From Candidatus Omnitrophota bacterium (GTDB taxonomy: Bacteria > Omnitrophota > Gorgyraeia > B26-G9), in the NCBI GenBank assembly GCA_018817165.1, contig JAHITY010000059.1:1-51612 (forward strand): a DNA stretch of 51,612 bases, given 5' to 3'. Under the pieces are notes generated by a model that searched no databases, was not told the origin of the DNA, and saw nothing but the letters and a program-made list of their open reading frames with translations. How positions within the stretch are numbered: position 1 is the stretch's first letter; the number at the start of each line of letters is the position of its first letter. This document shows positions 7,783 to 15,317 of the stretch, piece by piece. The position numbers were made by a program, and so were the translations under genes.

Positions 7783-9564
7783 CTATTCAGTGCTTTTAAT
7801 TATCAATTCCTTGAGCTTTGCATTCGCATACTCCTGGATTTTATCCGAAGTATCAAAAGTTAGAATTTTTGCCGCGATTTCCTGGGCATTCGCATAAGAC
7901 ATTGAGCGGATTATTTTCTTAATTTCCGGAACCGCTACTGGACTAGCACTGAATTCATCAAGTCCAAGGCCCAAAAGCACGCTAACAAAAACTGGCTCTG
8001 CTGCCATTTCTCCGCACATTCCCACCCATAACCCAGCATTATGGCCAATATCAATAATTGATTTAATCAAGCGCAATACAGCTGGATGCGCGGGTTGATA
8101 TAAATAGGCTATTTTTTCATTTATCCTGTCTACAGCTAAAGAATACTGGATAAGATCATTTGTGCCAATACTAAAAAACGAAACTTCTTTTGCTAAAATA
8201 TCCGCAATCAAAGCAGCAGAGGGAACCTCGATCATAATTCCAACTTCAATATTTTTATCAAAGGGAACTTGTTTTTTAAGCAATTCCTGCTTTACTTCTT
8301 TTAATATCTCATTTGCCTGTCTAAGTTCATTTAAACCCGAAATCATCGGGTACATTATTTTTAAATTACCATATATACTGGCTCTTAAAATACCGCGCAA
8401 TTGGGTTTTAAAAATATCCGGACGAGCCAAACAAAATCTTATTGCCCTGCTGCCCATCAAGGGATTCATTTCATGGGGTACTTCTAAATGGGAAACAAAC
8501 TTATCCCCGCCAATATCCATAGTTCTAATTACAACCGGATTTTTTTTCATAGATTGAGCGACTTTTTTATAAGCGAGAAAATGCTCCTGTTCAGATGGCA
8601 GGTCCGCTCTATTCATATACATATATTCAGTACGATATAATCCAATTCCCTGCGCGCCATGAGCCAGCACAGAATCAACTTCTTCGGGGAATTCAATATT
8701 AGCACCAATGGCAATACTTCGTCCGTCGCTAGTTATCGCCGGCAAACTTTTAAAGCGCGATAAACCTTTTTCAAATTCAATAAATTTATTTTGTTCGTTC
8801 TGATATTTTTTAATTATTAATTTTGTGGGATTAATAATAACATTACCATTATTCCCATCAACAATAATAATATCTCCATTGTTTACATTCGGAGTCAAAG
8901 TTTTTAAGCCAACAACCGCGGGGATCTCCGAAGACCGGGCAAGAATTGCCGTATGGGAAGTCCGGCCACCCATATCAGTAGTGAATCCAATAACCTTATC
9001 CTTGTGCATCAAAGCAGTATCAGAAGGAGAAAGATTTGTGGCGACAACAATAACCTTTTCTTTTAAATCTTTTAAGCTTTGTTTTTGTTTGCCCAGAAGA
9101 TTACGGATTATTCGTTTGCCCACATCCTGAATATCCATTAAACGTTCTCGGAGATATTCATCATCCATTTTAGAAAAAATATCAGAATATTTTTTCAGAA
9201 TTCGCACAAAAGCATGCTCAACATTTACTTTCTCTTTTTTTATCTTATTAATCACTTCTTCAATAAGCATTCTGTCTTCAAGAACAAGTAAGTGCGCGTT
9301 AAAAATCTCAGCATGTTCAAAACCCATTTCCCGAGATATTTTTCTTTGGATATCTAAAATTTCAGAGCGGGTCTTTATCAGCGCGTCTTCAAAACGGAGA
9401 ATTTCCTCAGAAATTTTATTAGCTGGAACCAAATGCTTAGTAATTGAATATTCTTCGCTGTCCCAGATAAATACTCGACCAATAGCAATACCCGGAGAAG
9501 CCGCTATTCCCTGCAGCATCTTCTTTTCAACCTTCTGCTCAATTTTAATCTTTTTTTTATTCAT
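7783..9564 (-). CDS. ptsI: Phosphoenolpyruvate-protein phosphotransferase, PTS enzyme I
   Basis: Enzyme I takes phosphate from phosphoenolpyruvate and passes it to HPr. The 593-residue protein has the expected order: N-terminal HPr-binding helices with ASPGIAIGRVFI, the phospho-histidine domain with GGRTSHTAILARSSEIPAVVG (His near residue 204), and a C-terminal PEP-binding barrel with EYMYMNR, DIGGDK, MIEVPSAA, SIGTNDLIQY and the active-site MCGEMAAEP. The start is preceded by a basic stretch of about 15 residues (MNKKKIKIEQKVEKK), so initiation at the internal Met16 is possible, but the ORF start overlaps ptsH by 8 nt in a way typical of translational coupling. No sugar-specific permease lies in the window, suggesting a regulatory phosphorelay. 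Confidence 0.96.
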   Translation of the reverse strand: MNKKKIKIEQKVEKKMLQGIAASPGIAIGRVFIWDSEEYSITKHLVPANKISEEILRFEDALIKTRSEILDIQRKISREMGFEHAEIFNAHLLVLEDRMLIEEVINKIKKEKVNVEHAFVRILKKYSDIFSKMDDEYLRERLMDIQDVGKRIIRNLLGKQKQSLKDLKEKVIVVATNLSPSDTALMHKDKVIGFTTDMGGRTSHTAILARSSEIPAVVGLKTLTPNVNNGDIIIVDGNNGNVIINPTKLIIKKYQNEQNKFIEFEKGLSRFKSLPAITSDGRSIAIGANIEFPEEVDSVLAHGAQGIGLYRTEYMYMNRADLPSEQEHFLAYKKVAQSMKKNPVVIRTMDIGGDKFVSHLEVPHEMNPLMGSRAIRFCLARPDIFKTQLRGILRASIYGNLKIMYPMISGLNELRQANEILKEVKQELLKKQVPFDKNIEVGIMIEVPSAALIADILAKEVSFFSIGTNDLIQYSLAVDRINEKIAYLYQPAHPAVLRLIKSIIDIGHNAGLWVGMCGEMAAEPVFVSVLLGLGLDEFSASPVAVPEIKKIIRSMSYANAQEIAAKILTFDTSDKIQEYANAKLKELIIKSTE

Positions 9565-9832
9565 TGTTTAAAAGTATTTTTTCCAGTTCTAAAACAGCAT
9601 TTTCCGCGTCAGGACCTTCAGCAGTTATAAAAATTTCCTGCCCATACCCCGCAGCCAACATTAAAATCCCCATTATTGATTTTCCGTTGATTTTCTGCTT
9701 ACCCTTTTTTACCATAACTTCACAATCAAATTTATTCGCCATCTGAACAAAAATAGCAGCCGGACGAGCATGTAAACCAGTTTTATTCTGAATGATTACA
9801 CTTTTAGTAAAAATATTTTTAGAATTATCCAT
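9557..9832 (-). CDS. ptsH: Phosphocarrier protein HPr
   Basis: HPr carries phosphate from enzyme I to EIIA domains. The 91-residue protein has the phospho-acceptor His21 in NKTGLHARPAAIFV. The regulatory-serine site is NGKSIMGILML (Ser52, equivalent to Ser46 of Gram-positive HPr). Conservation of the serine region suggests it could be a target of HPr kinase, but no hprK gene is visible here. It lies between yvcK (17-bp gap) and ptsI (8-nt overlap). It is slightly longer than typical HPr (85-88 residues) because of an extra N-terminal MDNSKN stretch. Confidence 0.96.
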   Translation of the reverse strand: MDNSKNIFTKSVIIQNKTGLHARPAAIFVQMANKFDCEVMVKKGKQKINGKSIMGILMLAAGYGQEIFITAEGPDAENAVLELEKILLNNE

Positions 9833-9849
9833 AGTGTTTTTATATAACC

Positions 9850-11100
9850 TTATCTAAAAACTGAGTTTTTCTCTTTAAGTTCTAAAATTAAATTTATTAT
9901 ATTTTCTGCTATTTTTTCTGAATTATGCCGAACATGATTTTGGGCGCTAATAACATCATCAGCTAAAACTTTCACTCCAGCATCCTTTAATCTTTGAATA
10001 TCGGCTTTTACTGGAATCGCGTTTTCCGACTTATATTTTTCTAAAAATTCTCCGGGCACATACCCAGTATTTACCAAACAATAATCAATTATCTTAGCTC
10101 GAGCATGATCATGAATTGCTTTAACATGGTCATAAGCCGTGTAATTATCTGTTTCCCCTGACTGGGTCATCACATTACAAATATAAATTTTTATTGCTGA
10201 AGAAGCGGCAATTGCCTCTGAAACATTCTTAACCATCAAATTCGGCAAAACACTGGTATACAAACTTCCTGGACCAAGAACAATCGCTTCGGCAGTGGCA
10301 ATCGCCTCAAGCGCATCATCTGTCGGCAAACAATTTTCCGGCAACAGATGAATCCGATTAATTGGACTCGTACTCTTAGAAATTCTTGTTTCCCCGTAGG
10401 TTTTAGTCCCATCAGCATGTTCAGCCATTAAGCTAATCCCTTTTAAAGTTGAAGGAATAACTTGCCCGCTGATCGCCAAAACCTTACTTGACTCTTTAAT
10501 CGCTTTATCAAAATCACCAACAAGCTCGGTCATAACCGTAATAAACAAATTACCAAAATTATGCCCGGCAAGTTCCGTACCTTCTTTAAATCTAAATTGA
10601 AACAAATCACGCATCAGTGGTTCAGCATCAGCTAAGGCAACCAAACAGTTGCGAATATCCCCAGGAGGCAGCATATTAAACTGCTGACGCAAACGCCCGG
10701 AACTCCCCCCGTCATCAGAAACAGCGACAATCGCGGTCAGATTGGATGTATAGGCTTTTAGTCCATGCAATAAAACTGAAAGACCAGTTCCACCGCCAAT
10801 AACCACAATCTTTGGTCCCTTACTTAATTGCCTTTTTTTATAAACTAAATCAACTAATTCTTTTTCATTACCACCAGGCATAAAAATCATCACAAACGAT
10901 TTGACCATTTTTTTTACACCAGAGAAAACTAGGATAATCCCCCAAAAAACTAAAATCATTGCCACGGAAGGAATGGCTTGTCTTTTTACTTCATTAACTC
11001 CTTCGATTGTCCCAAGAACAATTAAAATTATTCCGGCAGCGCTAAGCAATATCCAACGCTTGACTTTCATGCCTGGGTACAACCATTTAAGCACTCGCAT
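9850..11100 (-). CDS. yvcK: YvcK/CofD-like gluconeogenesis factor with N-terminal membrane hairpin
   Basis: Proteins of this family bind UDP-sugars and affect growth on gluconeogenic carbon and cell-wall precursor allocation in Bacillus and Mycobacterium. The family core starts near residue 97 with IVVIGGGTGLSVLLHGLKAY and continues through AIVAVSDDGGSSGRLR, PPGDIRNCLVALAD, GHNFGNLF and LGPGSLYTSVLPNL. Unusually, about 95 residues precede it, with two hydrophobic segments (about residues 17-33 and 43-62). This would place the protein on the inner membrane with the enzyme-like domain in the cytoplasm. It is encoded between ptsN and ptsH, the position where other lineages carry hprK or rapZ, which suggests a link to phosphotransferase signalling and envelope precursor supply. 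Confidence 0.9.
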   Translation of the reverse strand: MRVLKWLYPGMKVKRWILLSAAGIILIVLGTIEGVNEVKRQAIPSVAMILVFWGIILVFSGVKKMVKSFVMIFMPGGNEKELVDLVYKKRQLSKGPKIVVIGGGTGLSVLLHGLKAYTSNLTAIVAVSDDGGSSGRLRQQFNMLPPGDIRNCLVALADAEPLMRDLFQFRFKEGTELAGHNFGNLFITVMTELVGDFDKAIKESSKVLAISGQVIPSTLKGISLMAEHADGTKTYGETRISKSTSPINRIHLLPENCLPTDDALEAIATAEAIVLGPGSLYTSVLPNLMVKNVSEAIAASSAIKIYICNVMTQSGETDNYTAYDHVKAIHDHARAKIIDYCLVNTGYVPGEFLEKYKSENAIPVKADIQRLKDAGVKVLADDVISAQNHVRHNSEKIAENIINLILELKEKNSVFR

Positions 11101-11109
11101 TATTTAATA

Positions 11110-11571
11110 TTATTTCTTTCCGTCTTCTGCACGAATAGTTTTAATTAAACTTTTTGCGTCTGGAGCACCCCGTAAAGTATCGCGGAAATATTTGTCTTTT
11201 AAAAGTCGGGAAATCCGGGCTAAAGCTTTTAAATGAGGACCAGCTGAATCTTCCGGAGCAACCAAAAGAAAAAATATATAAACCGGTTCTCCATCTAAAG
11301 AATCATAGTTAACACCACTGCGTGATATTCCAAAAGCAGCAACAAGATCCTTAATTCCCGCTGATTTTCCATGAGGAATCGCCACCCCTTGCCCAATCCC
11401 GGTTGATCCCAAAGCTTCTCTTTCCAGAAGTATTTTTACTATTTTATCTTTATCTTTAATTGCCTGCGCATCTGATAGAAGCCCAATCATTTCTCTGATT
11501 ATACCTTCTTTGTCTGTACTTTTTAGATCAGCGGATATTGCGTTTTCTTTTAAAAAATCCATGATTTTCAT
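11110..11571 (-). CDS. ptsN: PTS EIIA domain protein, PtsN-like (EIIA-Ntr)
   Basis: The 153-residue protein is a single EIIA domain of the fructose/mannitol/Ntr type. It carries the phospho-acceptor His (about residue 67) in GIGQGVAIPHGK and a C-terminal FFLLVAPEDSAGPHLKALARIS block. I start it at ATG 11571 instead of the track's TTG at 11574: GGAGATGTTTG precedes this ATG, whose A is the last base of the hpf stop codon (TGATG coupling). With ptsH and ptsI downstream and no EIIB/EIIC, it probably ends a regulatory phosphorelay like PtsP-NPr-PtsN. The hpf-ptsN order matches the rpoN-hpf-ptsN region of Proteobacteria, though rpoN is absent here. Confidence 0.9.
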   Translation of the reverse strand: MKIMDFLKENAISADLKSTDKEGIIREMIGLLSDAQAIKDKDKIVKILLEREALGSTGIGQGVAIPHGKSAGIKDLVAAFGISRSGVNYDSLDGEPVYIFFLLVAPEDSAGPHLKALARISRLLKDKYFRDTLRGAPDAKSLIKTIRAEDGKK

Positions 11572-11927
11572 CAAACATCTCCTTCATCATCATTCTCAGT
11601 TTCTGAAATCAATTGACCTATTTTTTTAGAATCTTTGTTCCTATGAGTAGTGATTTTATCCTTATGTCTTCTCAAAGCTTTTTCAATCCGGGTACAAACA
11701 TCATCAATAGCAACATACATATCTGTTTCAATACTCTTTTCAGTAATTTTAAGTTTTTTTCCAAAAACTGAAATCTCTGCGCATTGGCGGTATTTTTCCA
11801 CACTGAGCACAACATGTACATCAATAATGCTATTCAGATATTTTTCAAAAGCTTCAACTTTTTTACTGACATATTCCTTTAATGCAGTGGTTATGTCAAA
11901 GTTGCGACTGCTGATTCTTAGCTCCAC
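11571..11927 (-). CDS. hpf: Ribosome hibernation-promoting factor, short form
   Basis: HPF binds the small ribosomal subunit in the mRNA/tRNA path and promotes dormant ribosomes. I start it at GTG 11927, giving 118 residues (VELRISSRNFDITTALKEYV...), because AGGAGGA sits 6 nt upstream and family homology begins there. The track's extension to 11990 adds a non-homologous leader. The single S30AE/sigma-54-modulation domain has the usual SRNFDIT.AL..YV..K and EKALRRHKDKI blocks, and it ends in an acidic tail. It lacks the second dimerisation domain of long HPF. It lies 72 bp after lptB and is coupled to ptsN by a 1-nt stop/start overlap. Confidence 0.92.
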   Translation of the reverse strand: MELRISSRNFDITTALKEYVSKKVEAFEKYLNSIIDVHVVLSVEKYRQCAEISVFGKKLKITEKSIETDMYVAIDDVCTRIEKALRRHKDKITTHRNKDSKKIGQLISETENDDEGDV

Positions 11928-11999
11928 TATAAATCCTCCTTTTTTTAACAACAATGCAGTAATAATATCACTATTTAGGGAAAACGTCAAGAATCTCCT

Positions 12000-12728
12000 C
12001 TACATAGCAAAACTTTCTCCCAAATATATCTTTTTTGCCTCGGGATTATTGATTAACTCTTCAACAGTTCCAGACAAAAGAATTCTGCCTTCTGTCATAA
12101 TATAACTGCGATCAGTAATGCTTAAAGTTTCTCTCACATTATGATCAGTTAACAATATTCCCAAACCCTTTTTCTTCAAATCAGCAATAATCTGCTGTAC
12201 TTCAAATACCGCGATCGGATCAACACCGCTAAACGGCTCATCAAGCAAAATAAAAGAAGGATTAGTCACCAAACAGCGGGTTATTTCCAACCTGCGGCGT
12301 TCCCCCCCGGACAATGTATATGCTTTACTTTTGGCCAGTTTAGTCATCCGTAGTTCTTCAAGCAGCTGCTCCAATCGTTTCTTTCTTTCCTTTTTAGAAA
12401 TTTTAACAGTTTCTAATACAGCCATTATATTTTCTTCTACAGTTAATTTACGAAAAATCGAAGGATCCTGCGCCAAGTAACCAATACCGCAGCGAGCGCG
12501 CTTATACATCGGCATATGGGTTATTTCTTTATTATCAAAAAATATCTTCCCTTTATCAGGAGTAATCAAACCCACAACCATATAAAAAGTTGTTGTCTTA
12601 CCTGCGCCATTAGGACCCAACAAACCAACTACTTCCGCTTTATGAATATTTATATTTACCTGATTTACAATCTGTCTTTTTTTATATGATTTGCAGATCA
12701 ATTCAATTCTTAAAAGGTGATCTTCCAT
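12000..12728 (-). CDS. lptB: Lipopolysaccharide export ABC transporter ATPase LptB
   Basis: LptB is the cytoplasmic ATPase that powers LptFG to extract lipopolysaccharide from the inner membrane. The 242-residue protein has Walker A LLGPNGAGKTTTFYM, the Q-loop region GYLAQDPSIFRKLTVEENI that is characteristic of LptB (YLPQEASIFRKL in E. coli), signature LSGGERRRLEI, Walker B FILLDEPFSGVDPIAV and switch DHNVRETL. The C-terminus ARKIYLGE-like (AKKIYLGESFAM) also fits LptB. It follows kdsC by 13 bp. In many Gram-negatives lptC and lptA lie between these two genes; here they are absent and must be elsewhere. AGGATTTTAATC precedes the ATG. Confidence 0.95.
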   Translation of the reverse strand: MEDHLLRIELICKSYKKRQIVNQVNINIHKAEVVGLLGPNGAGKTTTFYMVVGLITPDKGKIFFDNKEITHMPMYKRARCGIGYLAQDPSIFRKLTVEENIMAVLETVKISKKERKKRLEQLLEELRMTKLAKSKAYTLSGGERRRLEITRCLVTNPSFILLDEPFSGVDPIAVFEVQQIIADLKKKGLGILLTDHNVRETLSITDRSYIMTEGRILLSGTVEELINNPEAKKIYLGESFAM

Positions 12729-12741
12729 GATTAAAATCCTA

Positions 12742-13257
12742 TTATGAATATTTTTTAACTAAATCATCCCATTTATTCTGAGCTTTTAGAATAAATTCAA
12801 TTGCTTCTCTAACTGCTCCATAGCCAGCATCTTTAGTGGTAACAAAGTCAACGCTATGCTGAATATCATCACAAGCCTGAGGAACAGTCACGCTAAATCC
12901 AGCAGTATTCAACACTGCCAGATCAAGCAGATCATCACCAATATAACATGCCTGCTCAGCTTTTAGTTTATATTTTTTAAGAATTTTATTAAAAGCGATT
13001 AATTTCTTCTCGGTGTTCTGACAAACCATATTGATCTTTAATTCTTTAGCTCTTCTTTGTACGGCTTTAGAAGTTTTGCTGGTAATTATCGCTGATTTAA
13101 TTCCACCTTTGGCCAAGAGGACAAAACCAAATCCGTCCTGAACATGAAATCTCCGGTAATCATCATTATAATTACCATAGCCGATAGTCCCGTCCGTAAG
13201 CACACCATCAACATCAACGATCACAATTTTTATTTTTTTTGCTTTTTTAGTTTTCAT
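12742..13257 (-). CDS. kdsC: 3-deoxy-D-manno-octulosonate 8-phosphate phosphatase
   Basis: KdsC removes phosphate from Kdo-8-phosphate in the Kdo pathway for lipid A-core. The 171-residue HAD phosphatase lacks a cap domain, as in the tetrameric KdsC family. Motifs are IVDVDGVLTDGTIGY (nucleophile Asp and acid/base Asp), the motif II Thr in SAIITSKTSKAV, and CYIGDDLLDLAVL (motif III). The start overlaps the kdsD stop by 4 nt, showing translational coupling. Together with kdsD and kdsA upstream, it makes three consecutive steps of Kdo synthesis; the cytidylyltransferase KdsB is not in the window. Confidence 0.94.
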   Translation of the reverse strand: MKTKKAKKIKIVIVDVDGVLTDGTIGYGNYNDDYRRFHVQDGFGFVLLAKGGIKSAIITSKTSKAVQRRAKELKINMVCQNTEKKLIAFNKILKKYKLKAEQACYIGDDLLDLAVLNTAGFSVTVPQACDDIQHSVDFVTTKDAGYGAVREAIEFILKAQNKWDDLVKKYS

Positions 13258-14222
13258 ACTATCCCTGCTTTGAGTAAATCCTGAACATCCAATAAACCAA
13301 TCGGATGTTGCTTTTCATCAACCACCGGAATTTCATCAATTTTCTTTTCTTTGAGAATTTTCAGAGCTTCCGCGGCAAGTTTATTTTTAAAAATAGTAGT
13401 CGGTTTTTTAGTCATCACTCTTGAAACTTGACAAGACAAAATATCAGCTTCAGTCTCAATGTGTCTTCTCAAATCTCCGTCTGTAAAAATTCCTACCACT
13501 TTTTTATTTTTATCAATAATTGTCGCGCAACCTGCCCGCGATTTGGTAATCTGGAGTAAAACTGTCTTAACTTTTACATTTTGCTGGACAATCGGATTTT
13601 GCGGTCCTTTGCGCATAAGATCTTTTACCGTTAAAAGTTTTTTACCCAAACTTCCCCCCGGATGATAAAACGCGTAATCCTCAATTTTAAAACCTTTTTT
13701 TTCCAAGACCGCAAGAGCCAAAGCATCTCCCATGGCTAGAGTCGCGGTAGTACTGGCTGTCGGCGCCAAGTTAAACGGACAAGCTTCTTTATCTACGCCT
13801 ACGTTTAAAACAATATCACTATACTGCGCTAATGCTGACTTCATATTCCCGGTAAAGCCGATTAACCGCACTCCGATTTTTTTAATAATCGGCAATAATT
13901 TTAGCATCTCTTCGGTCTGGCCGCTATTAGATATGGCGATCACAATATCATCTTTTGTCACCCGGCCCAAATCGCCATGCACTGCTTCTCCGGGATGCAG
14001 AAACAAACTGGGTATACCCAGGCTGGCCATGGTTGCTGATATTTTAATCCCGATCAATCCTGGTTTACCCATGCCGGTAATTACCACCCTACCCTTGCAA
14101 TCAGCAATTAAATTTACCGCCTGATCAAAATTTTTATTTATTCTAGGGATTAGAGCAGTTATTGCTTTTGCTTCTATTCTTAAAACCTGTTTAGCGATTT
14201 TTTGAAACTTCGTATCAGACAT
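13254..14222 (-). CDS. kdsD: D-arabinose 5-phosphate isomerase with SIS and two CBS domains
   Basis: KdsD converts ribulose-5-phosphate to arabinose-5-phosphate, the first committed step towards Kdo. The 322-residue protein has an N-terminal SIS domain with GKPGLIGIKISATMASLGIP, HPGEAVHGDLG and AISNSGQTEEML (the sugar-phosphate serine motif). A linker HPGGSLGKKLL follows, then two CBS domains (from about residue 205) that probably sense a ligand. The order matches E. coli KdsD/KpsF. It overlaps kdsA by 8 nt upstream and kdsC by 4 nt downstream. The nearby rpe gene, in a separate unit, makes ribulose-5-phosphate interconvertible with xylulose-5-phosphate. Confidence 0.95.
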   Translation of the reverse strand: MSDTKFQKIAKQVLRIEAKAITALIPRINKNFDQAVNLIADCKGRVVITGMGKPGLIGIKISATMASLGIPSLFLHPGEAVHGDLGRVTKDDIVIAISNSGQTEEMLKLLPIIKKIGVRLIGFTGNMKSALAQYSDIVLNVGVDKEACPFNLAPTASTTATLAMGDALALAVLEKKGFKIEDYAFYHPGGSLGKKLLTVKDLMRKGPQNPIVQQNVKVKTVLLQITKSRAGCATIIDKNKKVVGIFTDGDLRRHIETEADILSCQVSRVMTKKPTTIFKNKLAAEALKILKEKKIDEIPVVDEKQHPIGLLDVQDLLKAGIV

Positions 14223-15057
14223 TTACTATCTCCCATATCTTTTTCGCTTTTATCAATAATTTTTCCAGGTTTTTTATTGACAGCATATTCGGTCCATCAC
14301 ATTTAGCTTTATCCGGATTCAGATGCACTTCAAGAAAAAGCGCATTAGCCCCAGCCGCGATCGAACTAAGTGCCAAAGTTTCCACAAATTCCCGCTGCCC
14401 GAGAGATTTCCCCTTGCCTGCTCCCGGAAGCTGGACACTGTGAGTCGCGTCAAAAACAATCGGATAACCAAATTTATGCATAATCGGTATTGAGCGCATA
14501 TCACTGACTAAATTATTGTAGCCAAAAGTAGTCCCCCGTTCAGTAATAATAATTTTGTGATTACCCATATCCTCAATTTTATTTACCGCGTGGTCCATAT
14601 CTAAAGGCGCCATAAACTGGCCTTTTTTAATATTAACTATTTTATTCGATTTTGCCGCGGCAACTAATATATCAGTCTGGCGAGAAAGTAAAGCGGGAAT
14701 CTGGATAATATCAACCACTTGTTTGGTCAGAGCAACTTCCTGGACATTATGAATATCCGTAATTACCGGAACCTTGATCTGCTGCTTGACTTTTTTTAAA
14801 ATTCTCAATCCGGGTTTAATCCCCGGACCGCGAAAAGATTTAACTGAAGTACGATTTGCCTTATCATAGCTTGCTTTAAAAACAAAAGGGATCTGTAATT
14901 TAGCACATATGGATTTTAATAAATCAGCATGTTCTAAAGCCATATTTTCCGACTCAATCACACATGGTCCAGCAATAAGAAAAAACGGATTTTGTTTGCG
15001 AGTTTTTCTTGATTCAGCTGATTTTAAATCAAATAAAGTTTCTGGAAAATTTTTCAT
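14215..15057 (-). CDS. kdsA: 3-deoxy-8-phosphooctulonate synthase (Kdo-8-phosphate synthase)
   Basis: KdsA condenses arabinose-5-phosphate with phosphoenolpyruvate to give Kdo-8-phosphate. The 280-residue TIM-barrel protein carries the family blocks IAGPCVIESENM, KASYDKANRTS, FRGPGIKPGL, VPVITDIHN, QIPALLSRQTD, NIKKGQFMAP, TERGTTFGYNNL, FDATHSVQLPG and LEVHLNPDKAKCDGPN. The Asn in KANRTS suggests the metal-independent type, although classification needs alignment. It heads the long kds-lpt-pts run, and a sigma-70-like promoter lies about 130 bp upstream. No strong Shine-Dalgarno sequence precedes ATG 15057. Confidence 0.96.
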   Translation of the reverse strand: MKNFPETLFDLKSAESRKTRKQNPFFLIAGPCVIESENMALEHADLLKSICAKLQIPFVFKASYDKANRTSVKSFRGPGIKPGLRILKKVKQQIKVPVITDIHNVQEVALTKQVVDIIQIPALLSRQTDILVAAAKSNKIVNIKKGQFMAPLDMDHAVNKIEDMGNHKIIITERGTTFGYNNLVSDMRSIPIMHKFGYPIVFDATHSVQLPGAGKGKSLGQREFVETLALSSIAAGANALFLEVHLNPDKAKCDGPNMLSIKNLEKLLIKAKKIWEIVNV

Positions 15058-15072
15058 ATGCTATGGGTATAT

Positions 15073-15110
15073 CCTAAATAATAAATCCTAAATAATAAAT
15101 ACTAAATATT
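15073..15110. repeat. 14-bp AT-rich tandem repeat upstream of kdsA
   Basis: CCTAAATAATAAAT occurs twice in tandem (15073-15100), followed by a partial third copy (ACTAAATATT). It lies in the kdsA leader between the predicted promoter and the start codon. Confidence 0.75.
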
Positions 15111-15185
15111 AATTAATCGCGGAAAGATAAAGTCCTCTGAATTAATGAAGAGCAACAGCCATCATATTCATTTAACATTTATTAT

Positions 15186-15214
15186 ATTTTACAGCAAGAA
15201 ACGGATTAATTCAA
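15186..15214 (-). promoter_or_regulatory. Candidate sigma-70 promoter for the kdsA run
   Basis: On the minus strand TTGAAT and TAAAAT are separated by exactly 17 nt. The start would be near 15179, giving a leader of about 120 nt before kdsA. This is sequence resemblance only. Confidence 0.45.
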
Positions 15215-15240
15215 GGAAAAACTGATAAGCCAATATAACA

Positions 15241-15273
15241 GAAACCTCCTGCTTTTTTAGAGCAGGAGGTTTC
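15241..15273 (-). terminator. Strong hairpin after the giant YD-like gene
   Basis: GAAACCTCCTGC pairs perfectly over 12 bp with GCAGGAGGTTTC around a 9-nt loop, 45 nt past the stop of the giant gene. The T-run after it on the minus strand is weak (TGTTATATT), but placement supports a transcript end. Confidence 0.6.
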
Positions 15274-15317
15274 TATTACTTAACCATAACACTTCAATTT
15301 ACAATTGATTACAACTA

